Counted from the stretch's first letter, positions 24,643 to 34,594 are shown. The stretch: 64,000 bases of DNA from Flavobacteriales bacterium (GCA_023957375.1 JAMLHB010000001.1:806001-870000), one strand, 5' to 3'. Notes: generated from the letters alone by a model not told the origin. Translations and numbers: made by a program.

Positions 24643-24860
24643 GACCTTCTCCGTTTTAGGCCCGAAGGGGGTGAGTGGGTCTTCGGTGTAGAGGTCTATG
24701 CGATGTGCTGTCCTTTGGTTTTTATTGGGCCGATGGCCGTGAACTTATTGCAGACGTATGTGTCTTTCCAAACGTTGCCTGCCGGTGGCATATTGTGCAT
24801 TCCACACGAACGCTGTGCCCCAAATGTAACAGATCCGGGGCCACCGCGGCAAGCAGCCCT

Positions 24861-24868
24861 TAATTTTG
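24861..24868 (+). promoter_or_regulatory. Bacteroidota-type -7 box (TAATTTTG) for uvrA
   Basis: TAATTTTG matches TAnnTTTG and ends seven bases before the TTG start of uvrA, so transcription would begin at or almost at the start codon. Confidence 0.55.
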
Positions 24869-24875
24869 CAGCCCT

Positions 24876-27755
24876 TTGGCAACTTCCCGGCATAAAACCA
24901 CAGCCCCGCCCCCGGCCGCCCAGCCGGGAGCCAACGGGCACGCACAGCCCCTGCGCCGCAGCGCCCCAAGCTTCATCGGTATACAGGGGGCCCGTGTGCA
25001 CAACTTGAAGAACATCAGCGTGGACATCCCGCGCGGCAAGCTGGTGGTGATCACCGGACTGAGCGGCAGCGGCAAGAGTTCCTTGGCCTTCGACACGTTG
25101 TACGCCGAAGGACAGCGCCGCTACGTGGTCAGCCTGAGCAGCTACGCCCGGCAATTCCTTGGCCGCTTGGAAAAGCCCGATGTGGACCGCATCACCGGCA
25201 TCAGCCCCGCCATCGCCATCGAGCAGAAGGTGATGACGAGCAACCCACGAAGCACCGTGGGCACCAGCACCGAGGTGTACGACCACCTCAAGTTGCTCTT
25301 CGCCCGTGCGGGTCATACGTTCAGCCCGATATCGGGCCATGAGGTGAAGCGCCATACGGTAGAGGATGTGGTGGCGGCCGTTGCGGCCTTTCCGCAGGGC
25401 AGCACGGTGCTGCTGATGAGCCCGGTCAACGTGCCGAAGAAGCGCAGCCTGCGTGAACACCTGGACGTGCTGCAGCAGCAGGGCTTTGCCCGGGTGCATG
25501 ACGGCAAGGACGTGCAACGCATCGAGGACCTGCTGCTGGCCAAGAAGCTCGGCAACGGACCATGGAGCTTGGTGCTGGACCGCATCACCGTGGAGGCCGG
25601 CAGCGAGGAAATGGATAGCCGCGTGGCCGACAGCGCCGAAGCCGCCTTCTTCGAGGGCATGGGAACCTGCCTGCTGTTGGGCCGCGATGAGGCGGGCCAG
25701 GAGGTTCGGCGTGAATTCAGCGACCGCTTCGAACTGGACGGCATCACCTTCGAGGAACCCATCCCCAACCTCTTCAGCTTCAATGACCCCGTGGGGGCCT
25801 GCCCACGCTGTGAAGGCTTCGGCAACATCATCGGAGTGGACCCCGACCTGGTGATCCCCGACAAAAGCCGCTCGGTATACGACGATTGCGTGGCCCCATG
25901 GCGCGGCGAAAAGCTCAGCGAATGGAAGGACGACTTCATCCGGGGAGCGGCCGCGCATGATTTCCCCATCCACCGGCCCTACCGCGACCTCACGGCGGCC
26001 GAGCGCAAACTCCTGTGGAACGGCGCCCGCGGCCTGCACGGCATAGATGCCTTCTTCCAGTACTGCGAGCAGAAGAGCTACAAGATCCAGTACCGCGTGC
26101 TGGCCAGCCGCTACCGCGGGAAAACCACCTGCACACTGTGCCATGGCAGCCGCCTGAAGGTGGAGGCCTCCTACGTAAAGGTCGCCGGGCGCGCCATCAC
26201 CGAACTGGTGAAGTTGCCCATCACCGAATGCTTGGCGTTCTTCCGCAGCATTGAACTGGATGCCACGGACCGCAAGATCGCCGAACGCCTGCTCAAGGAG
26301 ATCACCAACCGCTTGCGCTACTTGGACGAGGTGGGCGTAGGCTACCTCACGCTGGACCGCCGCAGCAACACCCTCAGCGGCGGCGAAACGCAGCGCATCG
26401 ACCTGGCCACCTCGCTGGGCAGCAGCTTAGTGGGCAGCATGTACATCCTTGATGAGCCCAGCATCGGCCTGCACCCGCGTGATACCCACCGGCTGATCGA
26501 CGTGCTGAAGCAACTGCGCGACCTGGGCAACACCGTGATCGTGGTGGAGCACGACGAGGAGGTGATGCTTGCAGCCGACCACATCATCGACATGGGGCCG
26601 GAAGCCGGCACGCACGGAGGCGAGGTCATGTTCAGCGGCACGCACGAAGAGCTGGTGCGGTCGGACAGCCTTACCGCCAAGTACCTCACCGGGCGTGAAA
26701 AGATCGAGCGCCCCAAGCGGCGCAGGGCGATAAAGGACCGCATCACCGTGATGGGTGCGAGGGAAAACAACCTCAAGGGCATCGACGTGGCCTTCCCCCT
26801 GCACATGCTCACGGTGGTCACCGGGGTAAGTGGAAGCGGCAAAACAACCCTGGTCAAACGCATCCTATACCCTGCCTTGCGGCGCGAGCTGGAAGGTGGT
26901 GGCGGAGACCGCCCCGGGGAATTCAAGGAGCTGGCCGGCGACCTCCACCGCGTGAAGGCCGTGGAAATGGTGGACCAGGATCCGATCGGCCGCAGTTCGC
27001 GCAGCAACCCGGTCACCTATGTGAAGGCTTGGGATGATATCCGGCAACTGTACAGTGAGCAGGACGCGGCGAAGATGCGCGGCTATAAACCGGCCTACTT
27101 CAGCTTCAATGTGGACGGCGGCCGCTGCGAGGTATGCCAAGGCGAAGGCGAAGTGCACATCGAGATGCAGTTCATGGCCGATATCACCCTGCCTTGCGAA
27201 GCGTGCCACGGCAAGCGGTTCAAGGAGGAGATCCTCGACGTGAAGTTCCACGGAAAGGACGTTTCGGACATCCTGGACCTCACGGTGGACGATGCCATCG
27301 GCTTCTTCCGCAAGTACCAAGAAGGGCACCATGCGGTGAAACGCATCCTGGACAAGCTGCTCCCCCTCCAGGAAACCGGCTTGGGCTACGTGAAGCTGGG
27401 CCAGAGCAGCAGCACCCTCTCCGGCGGGGAGGCACAGCGCATCAAACTGGCCTCCTTCCTGATCAAGGGGCACAACGAGCAGCCCACGCTGTTCATCTTC
27501 GACGAACCCACCACCGGCCTGCATTTCCACGACATCGCCAAGCTGCTGAAAGCGTTGAACGCCTTGATCGAAAGCGGCCATAGCGTACTGGTGATCGAGC
27601 ACAACCAAGAAGTGATCGCCTGCGCCGACCACGTGATCGACCTGGGGCCGGAGGCAGGTGATGCAGGCGGGAACATCGTCTTCGAGGGCACGCCGGAAGC
27701 GATGGTGGCCAGTGGCCGGGGGCACACAGCGAAGTACCTCAAGGACGTCTTATAG
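24876..27755 (+). CDS. uvrA: Excinuclease ABC subunit A
   Basis: A 959-residue damage-recognition ATPase of nucleotide excision repair, acting as a dimer with UvrB on DNA. It has two ABC modules: Walker [10 protein letters not shown] (61-69) and [12 protein letters not shown], then [10 protein letters not shown] and [12 protein letters not shown]. The Cys pairs of the zinc modules are present ([28 protein letters not shown]). No ATG lies before the conserved [15 protein letters not shown], so the TTG at 24876 is taken; the about 30 residues before the ABC core are Pro/Ala-rich and not conserved. A -7 box sits just in front of the TTG. Length is normal. Confidence 0.96.
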   Translation: MATSRHKTTAPPPAAQPGANGHAQPLRRSAPSFIGIQGARVHNLKNISVDIPRGKLVVITGLSGSGKSSLAFDTLYAEGQRRYVVSLSSYARQFLGRLEKPDVDRITGISPAIAIEQKVMTSNPRSTVGTSTEVYDHLKLLFARAGHTFSPISGHEVKRHTVEDVVAAVAAFPQGSTVLLMSPVNVPKKRSLREHLDVLQQQGFARVHDGKDVQRIEDLLLAKKLGNGPWSLVLDRITVEAGSEEMDSRVADSAEAAFFEGMGTCLLLGRDEAGQEVRREFSDRFELDGITFEEPIPNLFSFNDPVGACPRCEGFGNIIGVDPDLVIPDKSRSVYDDCVAPWRGEKLSEWKDDFIRGAAAHDFPIHRPYRDLTAAERKLLWNGARGLHGIDAFFQYCEQKSYKIQYRVLASRYRGKTTCTLCHGSRLKVEASYVKVAGRAITELVKLPITECLAFFRSIELDATDRKIAERLLKEITNRLRYLDEVGVGYLTLDRRSNTLSGGETQRIDLATSLGSSLVGSMYILDEPSIGLHPRDTHRLIDVLKQLRDLGNTVIVVEHDEEVMLAADHIIDMGPEAGTHGGEVMFSGTHEELVRSDSLTAKYLTGREKIERPKRRRAIKDRITVMGARENNLKGIDVAFPLHMLTVVTGVSGSGKTTLVKRILYPALRRELEGGGGDRPGEFKELAGDLHRVKAVEMVDQDPIGRSSRSNPVTYVKAWDDIRQLYSEQDAAKMRGYKPAYFSFNVDGGRCEVCQGEGEVHIEMQFMADITLPCEACHGKRFKEEILDVKFHGKDVSDILDLTVDDAIGFFRKYQEGHHAVKRILDKLLPLQETGLGYVKLGQSSSTLSGGEAQRIKLASFLIKGHNEQPTLFIFDEPTTGLHFHDIAKLLKALNALIESGHSVLVIEHNQEVIACADHVIDLGPEAGDAGGNIVFEGTPEAMVASGRGHTAKYLKDVL

Positions 27756-27764
27756 CCGTATGTG

Positions 27765-27796
27765 CATCAAGGCCCGTTGAACGAGACCTTGATGGA
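27765..27796. repeat. Single copy of the CATCAAGG...CCTTGATG hairpin
   Basis: CATCAAGG-CCCGTTGAACGAGA-CCTTGATG lies between the convergent uvrA and ClC genes and is the fourth copy of the hairpin found in tandem at 11778-11896. In this place it could end transcription from both sides. Confidence 0.7.
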
Positions 27797-27797
27797 G

Positions 27798-29657
27798 CTA
27801 CCGCCGCATCACCTTGCGGAACAGTTGCTTGCCTTGCACCATCACTTTGAGGCGGCGACGGTGAAGCAGGATGCTGGCATCGTGTTCCGTGTAGTCCTCC
27901 AGGCGGCTTCCGTAGGCTTTCAGCACCATGCCTAAGCTGAGCAGGCCCACCACCGTGCCATCCTCCACCACCACAACTGGCTCGTGTTCCGGCGTCATGG
28001 CAATCTCTCCTGCCGCGCTCCGCAGGTCATCCTGGCCGCGCACCACGTGGGGCACTTTAGCCAACGAGGCAATGGTGGCATTAGCGGCGGCATGCTGCAA
28101 CTGGGCCACGGCCGCCACGCCCTTGAAGGATTCGTCGGTATCCGTAACGAACAGATGCTCCACCTTGGGGTCCAGCTTGGCCAACAGGTCACCCACCAAG
28201 GTGCCGCCGGGAACCACAGGCACGCGCCGTTCCATCACCTGCTCCACGGAAACCAGTTCCAGCGGGTCTGGCTCGTAGGAGTCCGGTGCACGCACGCCGC
28301 GGCGTGCGATCTTCTCGGTCATGATGGTGTTCGTCATCAGGAAGTACGAAACTAAGTAGGATGCCGCACAGGCACCGAGCAACGGAAGCAGTGCCCCGAT
28401 GCGCCCGGTGGTTTCCAAGGCAAACACCACACTGGTCAGGAAAGCCCGCGAAGCGCCGGCGAACATGGAGGACATGCCCACCAGCACCGCCAATGGCAAC
28501 ACCACGCCCACGGATGGAAACCAGTGCTGGGCCAGCATGCCCAAGAGGCAGCCGATGGCACCGCCGATGGTCATCATGGGCGCCAGGGTGCCGCCCGAAG
28601 TGCCACTGCCCAAGGCAATGCCCCAGGAAAGCAGTTTCAGCACGGCCATGCTCAGGATCAGCGCCAGGGTGGCCTGGCCGCTGAGCAGTTCGGAAATGTT
28701 CTCGTAGCCCACGCCCAGCGTGCGCGGTGCGAAGTAGCCGATCACGCCTACGAAAAGGCCGCCAATGGCGGGCCACCACATCCAGTGTACGGGCAGTTTT
28801 TCAAACATGTCCTCCACCCAGTACACGGCCTTGGTGATGCCCAAGGAGAGCAGTCCGATCAGCAGGCCCATCACGCTGTATACAAAGAGCGCGTGGTTGC
28901 CGGGGAGGTCAATGGGCGGCATGGCGAACATGGGGTCGCTGCCGAAGAGCAGGTGGTGCATGGCCGCACCGGTGATGCAGCCCATGGCCACCGGCACCAA
29001 GGAGCGCGGGGCAAATTCAAACAGCAGCAGCTCGATGGCTAAGAAGATCGCCGCAATGGGGCTGCCGAAAATGGCGCTCATGCCTGCCGTGGCGCCCGCC
29101 GCCAGCAGGACCTTGCGCTCATTGGGCGAGATCCGCAACAACTGCCCTACCATGGAACCCAGCGCACCGCCCGTGGAAATGATGGGGCCTTCCGCGCCGA
29201 ACGGCCCGCCCGTGCCGATGCTGATGGCCGAGGAGATCGGCTTCAAATAGGTGATGGCCGGCTTGATCTTGCTTTGGTTGGTCAGGATCATTTCCATGGC
29301 CTCCGGGATGCCATGGCCCCGGATGGCCTTGGAGCCGTAGAGCGCCATAAGGCCCACCACCACGCCGCCCAGCGTGGGCACCAGCACCACCCACCAGCCT
29401 AATTGGTTGTGGCCGGGGGGTACATATTCCAACGTGAGACTGCCATGGAAACAGAGGTTGGTGATGAGGTCGATTAGCATCAACATGCCTTTGGCAAGGA
29501 AGCCGATGACCACGGCTGCGGCCACGGCCAGCACGGTGATCCATAGCAAGCGGCGTTTGTCACCGCCCGTGGCACCCTTCACATGGGCTTGCTGGAGGGC
29601 CGCTGAAAGCGACACGGAGATCGGTATGCCACCCTCGGCATTGTTGCGCTCTCCCAT
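27798..29657 (-). CDS. ClC-family chloride channel/transporter with C-terminal CBS pair
   Basis: A 619-residue inner-membrane protein with the ClC signature GTGGPFGAEGPIISTGGALG (about 150-169) and the GSGTSGGTLAP motif of the second half. The membrane part covers about 45-455 and a CBS pair follows (VSVEQVMERRVPVVPGGT to VGLLSLGMVLKAYG). In transporter-type ClCs the chloride-binding serine is in a GSGIP motif; the corresponding loop here is not clear to me, so channel versus exchanger is undecided. The ATG at 29657 lies 10 bases after a -7 box. The CBS pair may sense nucleotides. Confidence 0.9.
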   Translation of the reverse strand: MGERNNAEGGIPISVSLSAALQQAHVKGATGGDKRRLLWITVLAVAAAVVIGFLAKGMLMLIDLITNLCFHGSLTLEYVPPGHNQLGWWVVLVPTLGGVVVGLMALYGSKAIRGHGIPEAMEMILTNQSKIKPAITYLKPISSAISIGTGGPFGAEGPIISTGGALGSMVGQLLRISPNERKVLLAAGATAGMSAIFGSPIAAIFLAIELLLFEFAPRSLVPVAMGCITGAAMHHLLFGSDPMFAMPPIDLPGNHALFVYSVMGLLIGLLSLGITKAVYWVEDMFEKLPVHWMWWPAIGGLFVGVIGYFAPRTLGVGYENISELLSGQATLALILSMAVLKLLSWGIALGSGTSGGTLAPMMTIGGAIGCLLGMLAQHWFPSVGVVLPLAVLVGMSSMFAGASRAFLTSVVFALETTGRIGALLPLLGACAASYLVSYFLMTNTIMTEKIARRGVRAPDSYEPDPLELVSVEQVMERRVPVVPGGTLVGDLLAKLDPKVEHLFVTDTDESFKGVAAVAQLQHAAANATIASLAKVPHVVRGQDDLRSAAGEIAMTPEHEPVVVVEDGTVVGLLSLGMVLKAYGSRLEDYTEHDASILLHRRRLKVMVQGKQLFRKVMRR

Positions 29658-29666
29658 TGAGGGGCG

Positions 29667-29674
29667 CAAATTTA
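29667..29674 (-). promoter_or_regulatory. Bacteroidota-type -7 box (TAAATTTG) for the ClC gene
   Basis: Minus-strand TAAATTTG is only nine bases before the ATG at 29657, implying a very short leader or a leaderless transcript. Confidence 0.5.
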
Positions 29675-29745
29675 TCGGCCAAGGAAAATACCGGTCAATT
29701 CAATTGGCCAGCATAGCTCTCCAAGCAACTGCGGATGACCTGCGA

Positions 29746-31260
29746 TCACTCCTTCAGGAAGCGCAAAGTTCTTGCACCTTCCGGCTGAACGATGCGCAGT
29801 ACATACAGGCCGGCGGGGAGCTTTTCCACGGCCACCCCCACCTCGCTGTACTCGCCGTGCAGCACCTCGCGCCCAAGCCCGTCGATGATGCTGAACGGCA
29901 TGCGCCCGGTGCTTCCTGCACCGCTGATGAAAATTAGGTTGCTGGCCGGGTTGGGGTAGATGGCCGTGCTGGGCGCGGGAACATGGACAAGTTCATCCGT
30001 TCCCAGGTGGATATTGCCATCCTCCACGCCATTGATCGATGAGGCAATGAGCTCCGTACACCGGCTGCCGAATGAAAAATTCTCGCAATGCCGGATCAGG
30101 CCTGCCCGCGTGTTGATCCGCCATTCATAGCTCCAGTCCCAGAATTCATTCACAGTGCATAACGTGTCTAGGTAACTCCCCCACGCCTCGAACCCAAATG
30201 CCGTGATGGTATCCGTTCCATTCGTGTCCGGAAGGAGCTCCAACAAACCGCTGTGCCAGATGGTGGTCAGTTCTTCTGGGTCGGGAAACGGTGTACCCGT
30301 TGTGCCGAATCCCATGGCATGGCCATTGGGTGCTGCCCCCAACAGCCCCTGTACGCGATCCCGCCGGAACGCAACTTGGTAGCCTTGGAAAGTGCTGGTG
30401 GTGCTGTCTGCATAGAACTTGACACCATCATACGTGTACACCACTGAGTCCGGTGTCAGCAGTACGGTTACAAGGCTGTCCCGTTGGTACGTGGTGGTGG
30501 TCGGATCCACGGGCCAGGCGGGCACTTCAACGGTGCGCCATAACAGTACGTCACCTGCTGAAAGGTGGAAATAGTCCGTAAAAACGGGTTGGTGGTACCC
30601 CTGGGCGGCTCCGCTGTCCTCCATGCCGATCAAGCTGAAATGCCGGAACGGAGTCCATGACGGGTGGTACAGCAGGTAATCAAAAGCCACATATTCCAGC
30701 AGGCCGTGCCCTTTACTGAGCCGCAGTATAACGGTGTTGATCGGCGAGGTTGCCCCCACCGCTTCCATGGAAAAGGTTTTCACGCTGTCCGTAACCCCGA
30801 GGAACGTCTCCTGCGAAATGCCGGTGCAAGTAATGAGGATACTGCTGAAAGGAATGCCTCCGTTGGTGGAGGGCACGGTCCAGCTTTGTCCTGGCGCGGC
30901 TTTCGGAAGGAAGAAGAACGGTTCAGTGCTCAAGCCGGAGAAATAGAAGGTCGTGTCGTTGCGCACCAACAAAGAATCCATGCGCTTGGCAAACCCCATT
31001 CCTCCATAGGTCTGTTCCATGTGCTGCAGTACCGGCCAAGCACAAGGCCCAAAGATCTGCTCCCGGATGGTCGTTCTGTTGTACAGCCATGTTCCTTGCG
31101 TGGAATCCACCCGCATGGAATCCATCAGAACCAGGTCCACCTGCATGTCAGGAAGCGCAACATCCTGGTAGTAGCTGCGCTGCCCCAACGGGAACAGGTC
31201 CCATTGGGCCCCGGCCGACAACATGGCGCACATGCCAAGGGCAAAGTGGAACTTCCTCAT
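29746..31260 (-). CDS. T9SS-exported protein, tandem paralogue 1
   Basis: A 504-residue secreted protein with signal peptide MRKFHFALGMCAMLSAGAQ and a mature start WDLFPLGQRSYYQDVALPD. The C-terminal 75 residues form a type A T9SS sorting domain (IYPNPASNLIFISG, IIDGLGREVLHGE, LPAGLYVLRI and the last strand TLRFLKE), so it should be exported and attached to or released from the surface. The middle has no enzyme motif I recognise. It is homologous along its length to the neighbour at 31328-32815 and was probably made by tandem duplication. Confidence 0.85.
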   Translation of the reverse strand: MRKFHFALGMCAMLSAGAQWDLFPLGQRSYYQDVALPDMQVDLVLMDSMRVDSTQGTWLYNRTTIREQIFGPCAWPVLQHMEQTYGGMGFAKRMDSLLVRNDTTFYFSGLSTEPFFFLPKAAPGQSWTVPSTNGGIPFSSILITCTGISQETFLGVTDSVKTFSMEAVGATSPINTVILRLSKGHGLLEYVAFDYLLYHPSWTPFRHFSLIGMEDSGAAQGYHQPVFTDYFHLSAGDVLLWRTVEVPAWPVDPTTTTYQRDSLVTVLLTPDSVVYTYDGVKFYADSTTSTFQGYQVAFRRDRVQGLLGAAPNGHAMGFGTTGTPFPDPEELTTIWHSGLLELLPDTNGTDTITAFGFEAWGSYLDTLCTVNEFWDWSYEWRINTRAGLIRHCENFSFGSRCTELIASSINGVEDGNIHLGTDELVHVPAPSTAIYPNPASNLIFISGAGSTGRMPFSIIDGLGREVLHGEYSEVGVAVEKLPAGLYVLRIVQPEGARTLRFLKE

Positions 31261-31327
31261 GTTGGGTGGTTTGGTGAAGGTCAATGTTTCGTGGCCCATA
31301 ACTGGCAACGGATTCCAGGGCGGCAAA

Positions 31328-32815
31328 CTATTCCTTCACGAACCGGGTCAACTCACCCGCCCCATAAGCCGGGATCCGCAGCAAGTACAACCCATTGGGC
31401 AGGTGCTGCACGGAGATACCGCCAGCGGGTACGGCCCCGCTTTGCACCACACGCCCCAGCCCGTCGAGGATGATGAAAGTCCTGCCCAGGCGCCACGGGC
31501 CATCCACGAACAATCGCCCGGTGGCAGGGTTGGGGTAGATCGAAAGGGCTTTGCCCGGATGCTTCGGTCGATCAACCCCCATGTTCACATCGCCCAACAC
31601 CGAACAACCCACTTCGTAGGCGATGATCTTGGTATAACCATCGCTCGGATTGAGCCAATTCCAACTGCCTTCCAAGCCAACCCGGGTATTGAACCGGTAG
31701 GTTTGGCTGATATCCGAAGCATCGGAGATCACGCACCAAGTTGGGTCCAAGAGAGATCCATATGTAGTGAGTTCAATGCTGGTGGCTGTATCGGAACACG
31801 CCGATGAGATTTCCAACTCAAGCAATCCGCTCCTCCAAATGGTCTCTGGCATCCATTGATAAGAAGCTTCCACCATCGCAAAGTCATTCGGTGCAGCGGC
31901 AACAAAGCCCTCAAACTCGGACCTGCGGTACACAACCTGCCGGCCATATTGCTCCGTTATACTGCCATCTTCATGGCTGTACACTTGGTCGTAGGTGTAA
32001 ACTATCGAATCCGGCGTGATCAACGTACCGGTGATGCTGTCCCTCATGTACTCCCAATAGGGCGGGCCTTGTGTGATCCACCCCGGATCATGGTAGTGCT
32101 CCCACAAAAGGACATCTCCCGGAGCTAAAAGGAAATAGTCCATGAAGTCGGGTTGTTGATAGCCAAAAGAAGTGGTTGCCGTTTTCCATCCGACCAATGC
32201 ACGCGAACTGAAGGATGCATAAGCCGGATGGTAGAGCAGTTGCGCGAAGGGTACATACTCCATTAGGCCGTGTGCCTTGCTGAGACGGAATTGGAGATCA
32301 TCCAAGGGGCTTACCGCCCCGACCGCGTCCATGGAAAACACCTTCACGCTGTCGGTAAAGCCCCCAGAGCCGACCTCCGAAGCGCTGGCACAGGTGATCA
32401 GAATGTCACTGAAGTCGTTGCCCGTATAGGAGGAAGTCACCGTCCAACTCTGGCCTACTGCTGCCTTTGGCAGGAAATAGAACGGCGTTGTGCTGTACGC
32501 CGAGAAGAAAAAGACCGTGTCATTCCGCACCAACAGGGAATCCATCACCCAACCGTGGTCAGCCAATGGATCCAATTGCTGCGTGCCCTCCATTGAGCAA
32601 TCCCCCAACACCGCCCGGCGGAACTGGCCTTTGTTGTGGAGCACTGTGCCTCCGGAAAGGTCCGTAATGGTGGTATCCATCAATACCATGCCCACCTGTA
32701 TGCCAGGAAGTGACATGTCTTGGAAATAGCTGCGCTGCCCCAACGGGAACAGGTCCCACTGTGCCGCCAAGGGGAATGCCATTGAACAAGCCAAGCCGAG
32801 CAGAAGTTGTTTCAT
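31328..32815 (-). CDS. T9SS-exported protein, tandem paralogue 2
   Basis: A 495-residue secreted protein sharing WDLFPLGQRSYFQD after its signal peptide (MKQLLLGLACSMAFPLAAQ) with the gene downstream of it, and shared blocks throughout (LLVRNDTVFFFSAYSTTPF, FYFLPKAAVGQSWTV, KVFSMDAVGAVSPL). It ends in a type A T9SS sorting domain (IYPNPATGRLFVDG, LPNGLYLLRI, ELTRFVKE). The ATG at 32815 is chosen for the signal peptide; one at 32824 is also in frame. Function unknown. The pair may give variable surface proteins. Confidence 0.85.
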   Translation of the reverse strand: MKQLLLGLACSMAFPLAAQWDLFPLGQRSYFQDMSLPGIQVGMVLMDTTITDLSGGTVLHNKGQFRRAVLGDCSMEGTQQLDPLADHGWVMDSLLVRNDTVFFFSAYSTTPFYFLPKAAVGQSWTVTSSYTGNDFSDILITCASASEVGSGGFTDSVKVFSMDAVGAVSPLDDLQFRLSKAHGLMEYVPFAQLLYHPAYASFSSRALVGWKTATTSFGYQQPDFMDYFLLAPGDVLLWEHYHDPGWITQGPPYWEYMRDSITGTLITPDSIVYTYDQVYSHEDGSITEQYGRQVVYRRSEFEGFVAAAPNDFAMVEASYQWMPETIWRSGLLELEISSACSDTATSIELTTYGSLLDPTWCVISDASDISQTYRFNTRVGLEGSWNWLNPSDGYTKIIAYEVGCSVLGDVNMGVDRPKHPGKALSIYPNPATGRLFVDGPWRLGRTFIILDGLGRVVQSGAVPAGGISVQHLPNGLYLLRIPAYGAGELTRFVKE

Positions 32816-33293
32816 GCTGTCCATTTCAAAGTTAAACGAACGTCGCCGGAACAAGAAGACACCATTGCTCTTGAGAATGCTGCCTCGCCCTTGCCCCTTT
32901 GGCAAATTGCGCCATTGGCGAATTGGCAAATTGCGAATTGGCAACTTGCCCCTTTGGCTAGGGCTATCGCCTCTTGCGCGCCCTGCGGTCGCGGCTCTCC
33001 CGAATTCTTAACCACGGATGAACGCTGATGCACACTGATAAATACGCGATGCGGAAAGTGCGCCACGCCTTTGCGTCCGATAAACGGAGACATTCGCGAT
33101 CCGTGTCTATCCGTGTGAGGGCCGGTATTCACCAGGGCGTGGTTCGCCCAAGTATTGGAGAAGCGCCGACAGGCGCAGTATTATGAGGCGATAGCCCTGC
33201 CCTTTGGCGAATTGTCCCCCAACACCCCCACCTTTGCAGGCTCAGCCCTTTGGCGAATTGGCAAATTGCCCAATTGGCGGATTACCACGGAAC
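32816..33293. repeat. Nested intergenic repeat island (TTGGCGAA and ACGGATGAAC types)
   Basis: The 478-base gap holds no gene. Iterated TTGGCAAATTGCG / TTGGCGAA units run at about 32895-32958 and again at 33200-33287. Between them a perfect 14-base inverted pair, AGGGCTATCGCCTC (32960-32973) and GAGGCGATAGCCCT (33185-33198), bounds a 239-base segment. Within that segment another facing pair built from ACGGATGAAC/TGATGCACAC units lies at 33010-33042 and 33097-33118. The island reaches up to the ATG of the DUF58 gene. Confidence 0.7.
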
Positions 33294-34223
33294 ATGCCCA
33301 TTGACCAACACCAGATCCAAGCCCTCAGCCAATTGGAGTTCCACGCCCGCCAAGTAGTGGAAGGCTTCCTGGCAGGGCTTCACAAAAGCCCCTTCCACGG
33401 CTTCAGCGTGGAGTTCGCCGAACACCGGGCCTACAACCAGGGCGAAAGCACCCGCCACATCGACTGGAAGCTCTTTGCACGCACCGACAAGCTCTTCACC
33501 AAGCGCTACGAGGAGGAGACCAACCTGCGCTGCCAATTGGTGATCGATGCCAGCAGCAGCATGTACTACCCCGCCGCCAAGGACCGCAAGGCCGGGCAGT
33601 TCAACAAGATCGAATTCGCCGTGCATGCCGCCGCAGCGCTCATCGCATTGTTGCGCAAGCAGCGCGATGCCGTGGGCCTCACCGTGTTTGCGGACCAGGT
33701 GCGCCTCAGCGAGCAAGCCCGCAGTAATGCGGTACACCTGCGCCACCTGATGGCCCAACTGGAAGAGCTGCTAAGCGCTGAAGCCCCCGCACAAAACCAA
33801 CGCACCAGCGCGGTGGATGCCTTGAACGACATCGCCCGCCGCACCCATCGCCGCTCGCTTGTCGTGATCTTCAGCGACATGATGGACAACAGCGAACGCA
33901 GCGCGGAGCTCTTTGATGCCCTCCAACACCTGCGCTACAACAAGCACGACGTGATCCTCTTCCACACCGTGGACCGCAAGCACGAACTGGAACTGCAGTT
34001 GGAGGACCGCCCCTACACCTTCGTGGACCTGGAGAGCGGAGCGCAGGTGAAGGCCCACGCCGCCGAAGTGCGCGAAGCCTACAAAACCGCCATGGCCGCC
34101 TACTGGCACGAGCTGAAGCTGAAGTGTGGCCAGTACCGCATCGAACTGGTGGAGGCGGACATCAATGCGGGGTTTGAGAATGTGCTGTTGCAGTTTTTGT
34201 TGAAAAGGAGCAGGTTATATTGA
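33294..34223 (+). CDS. DUF58 domain protein
   Basis: A 309-residue cytoplasmic protein of the DUF58 family, vWA-related proteins that usually accompany MoxR ATPases and BatA/BatB genes. Core marks are GESTRHIDWKLFARTDKLF (about 58-76), VIDASSSMYYP with the metal-site-like DxSxS (about 85-95) and VIFSDMMD later. The ATG at 33294 is chosen because earlier codons lie inside the repeat island. No moxR gene is adjacent, so the partner must be elsewhere. The role, possibly chaperone-like assembly for envelope or metabolic complexes, is inferred from the family. Confidence 0.88.
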   Translation: MPIDQHQIQALSQLEFHARQVVEGFLAGLHKSPFHGFSVEFAEHRAYNQGESTRHIDWKLFARTDKLFTKRYEEETNLRCQLVIDASSSMYYPAAKDRKAGQFNKIEFAVHAAAALIALLRKQRDAVGLTVFADQVRLSEQARSNAVHLRHLMAQLEELLSAEAPAQNQRTSAVDALNDIARRTHRRSLVVIFSDMMDNSERSAELFDALQHLRYNKHDVILFHTVDRKHELELQLEDRPYTFVDLESGAQVKAHAAEVREAYKTAMAAYWHELKLKCGQYRIELVEADINAGFENVLLQFLLKRSRLY

Positions 34224-34224
34224 G

Positions 34225-34304
34225 GGTTAGTTGTTAGTTGTTAGTTGTTAGTTGTCAGTTGTCAGGTGACCGTGGATTCCTGACAACCGACAACGAACAA
34301 CTGG
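34225..34304. repeat. Inverted repeat with iterated heptamer arms (GTTAGTT/GTTGTCA type)
   Basis: The left arm (34225-34266) iterates GTTAGTT four times and then GTCAGTT; the right arm (34279-34304) reads CCTGACAACCGACAACGAAC and a few more bases. A short centre separates them. It starts two bases after the DUF58 stop and could act as a terminator hairpin. Confidence 0.75.
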
Positions 34305-34343
34305 ATACTTTTTCCTCCCACTTGCGGGTATCAAACTTCAGCT

Positions 34344-34351
34344 TACCTTCG
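34344..34351 (+). promoter_or_regulatory. Promoter-like box (TACCTTCG) for tRNA-Asp
   Basis: TACCTTCG, close to TAnnTTTG, lies 30 bases before the tRNA, with CTTG at 34320-34323 near the -33 place. Confidence 0.4.
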
Positions 34352-34381
34352 CAGCCGCTTCAGCCAAAAGTTGAAGCCAAC

Positions 34382-34455
34382 GGTTCGGTAGTTCAGCTGG
34401 TTAGAATGCCGCCCTGTCACGGCGGAGGTCGCGGGTTCGAGTCCCGTCCGGACCG
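34382..34455 (+). tRNA. tRNA-Asp (GTC)
   Basis: A 74-base cloverleaf: acceptor GGTTCGG pairs with CCGGACC (one G-T pair), D-arm with AGTTCAGCTGGTTAGAAT, anticodon stem CCGCC/GGCGG with loop CTGTCAC and anticodon GTC at 34416-34418, and T-arm GCGGG-TTCGAGT-CCCGT. The discriminator base is G. CCA is not encoded and must be added after transcription. A terminator follows six bases later. Confidence 0.97.
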
Positions 34456-34460
34456 CAAAA

Positions 34461-34484
34461 AGCCCCTGCCTCAGGGGCTTTTTT
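34461..34484 (+). terminator. Rho-independent terminator after tRNA-Asp
   Basis: AGCCCCTG-CCT-CAGGGGCT followed by TTTTT, directly downstream of the tRNA. Confidence 0.85.
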
Positions 34485-34564
34485 CATGGCCATCGCAGGG
34501 CATCCTTCTGCCTGGCCCCGCTCGGCCCTGAAACACAGGGCTTGGAATCAGTACATGATCGGGC

Positions 34565-34572
34565 TACCTTCG
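34565..34572 (+). promoter_or_regulatory. Promoter-like box (TACCTTCG) before the lipoprotein gene
   Basis: TACCTTCG, one base off TAnnTTTG, lies 22 bases before the ATG at 34595 and is identical to the box before tRNA-Asp. Confidence 0.4.
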
Positions 34573-34594
34573 ATATCGCTAAACCAACATACCG

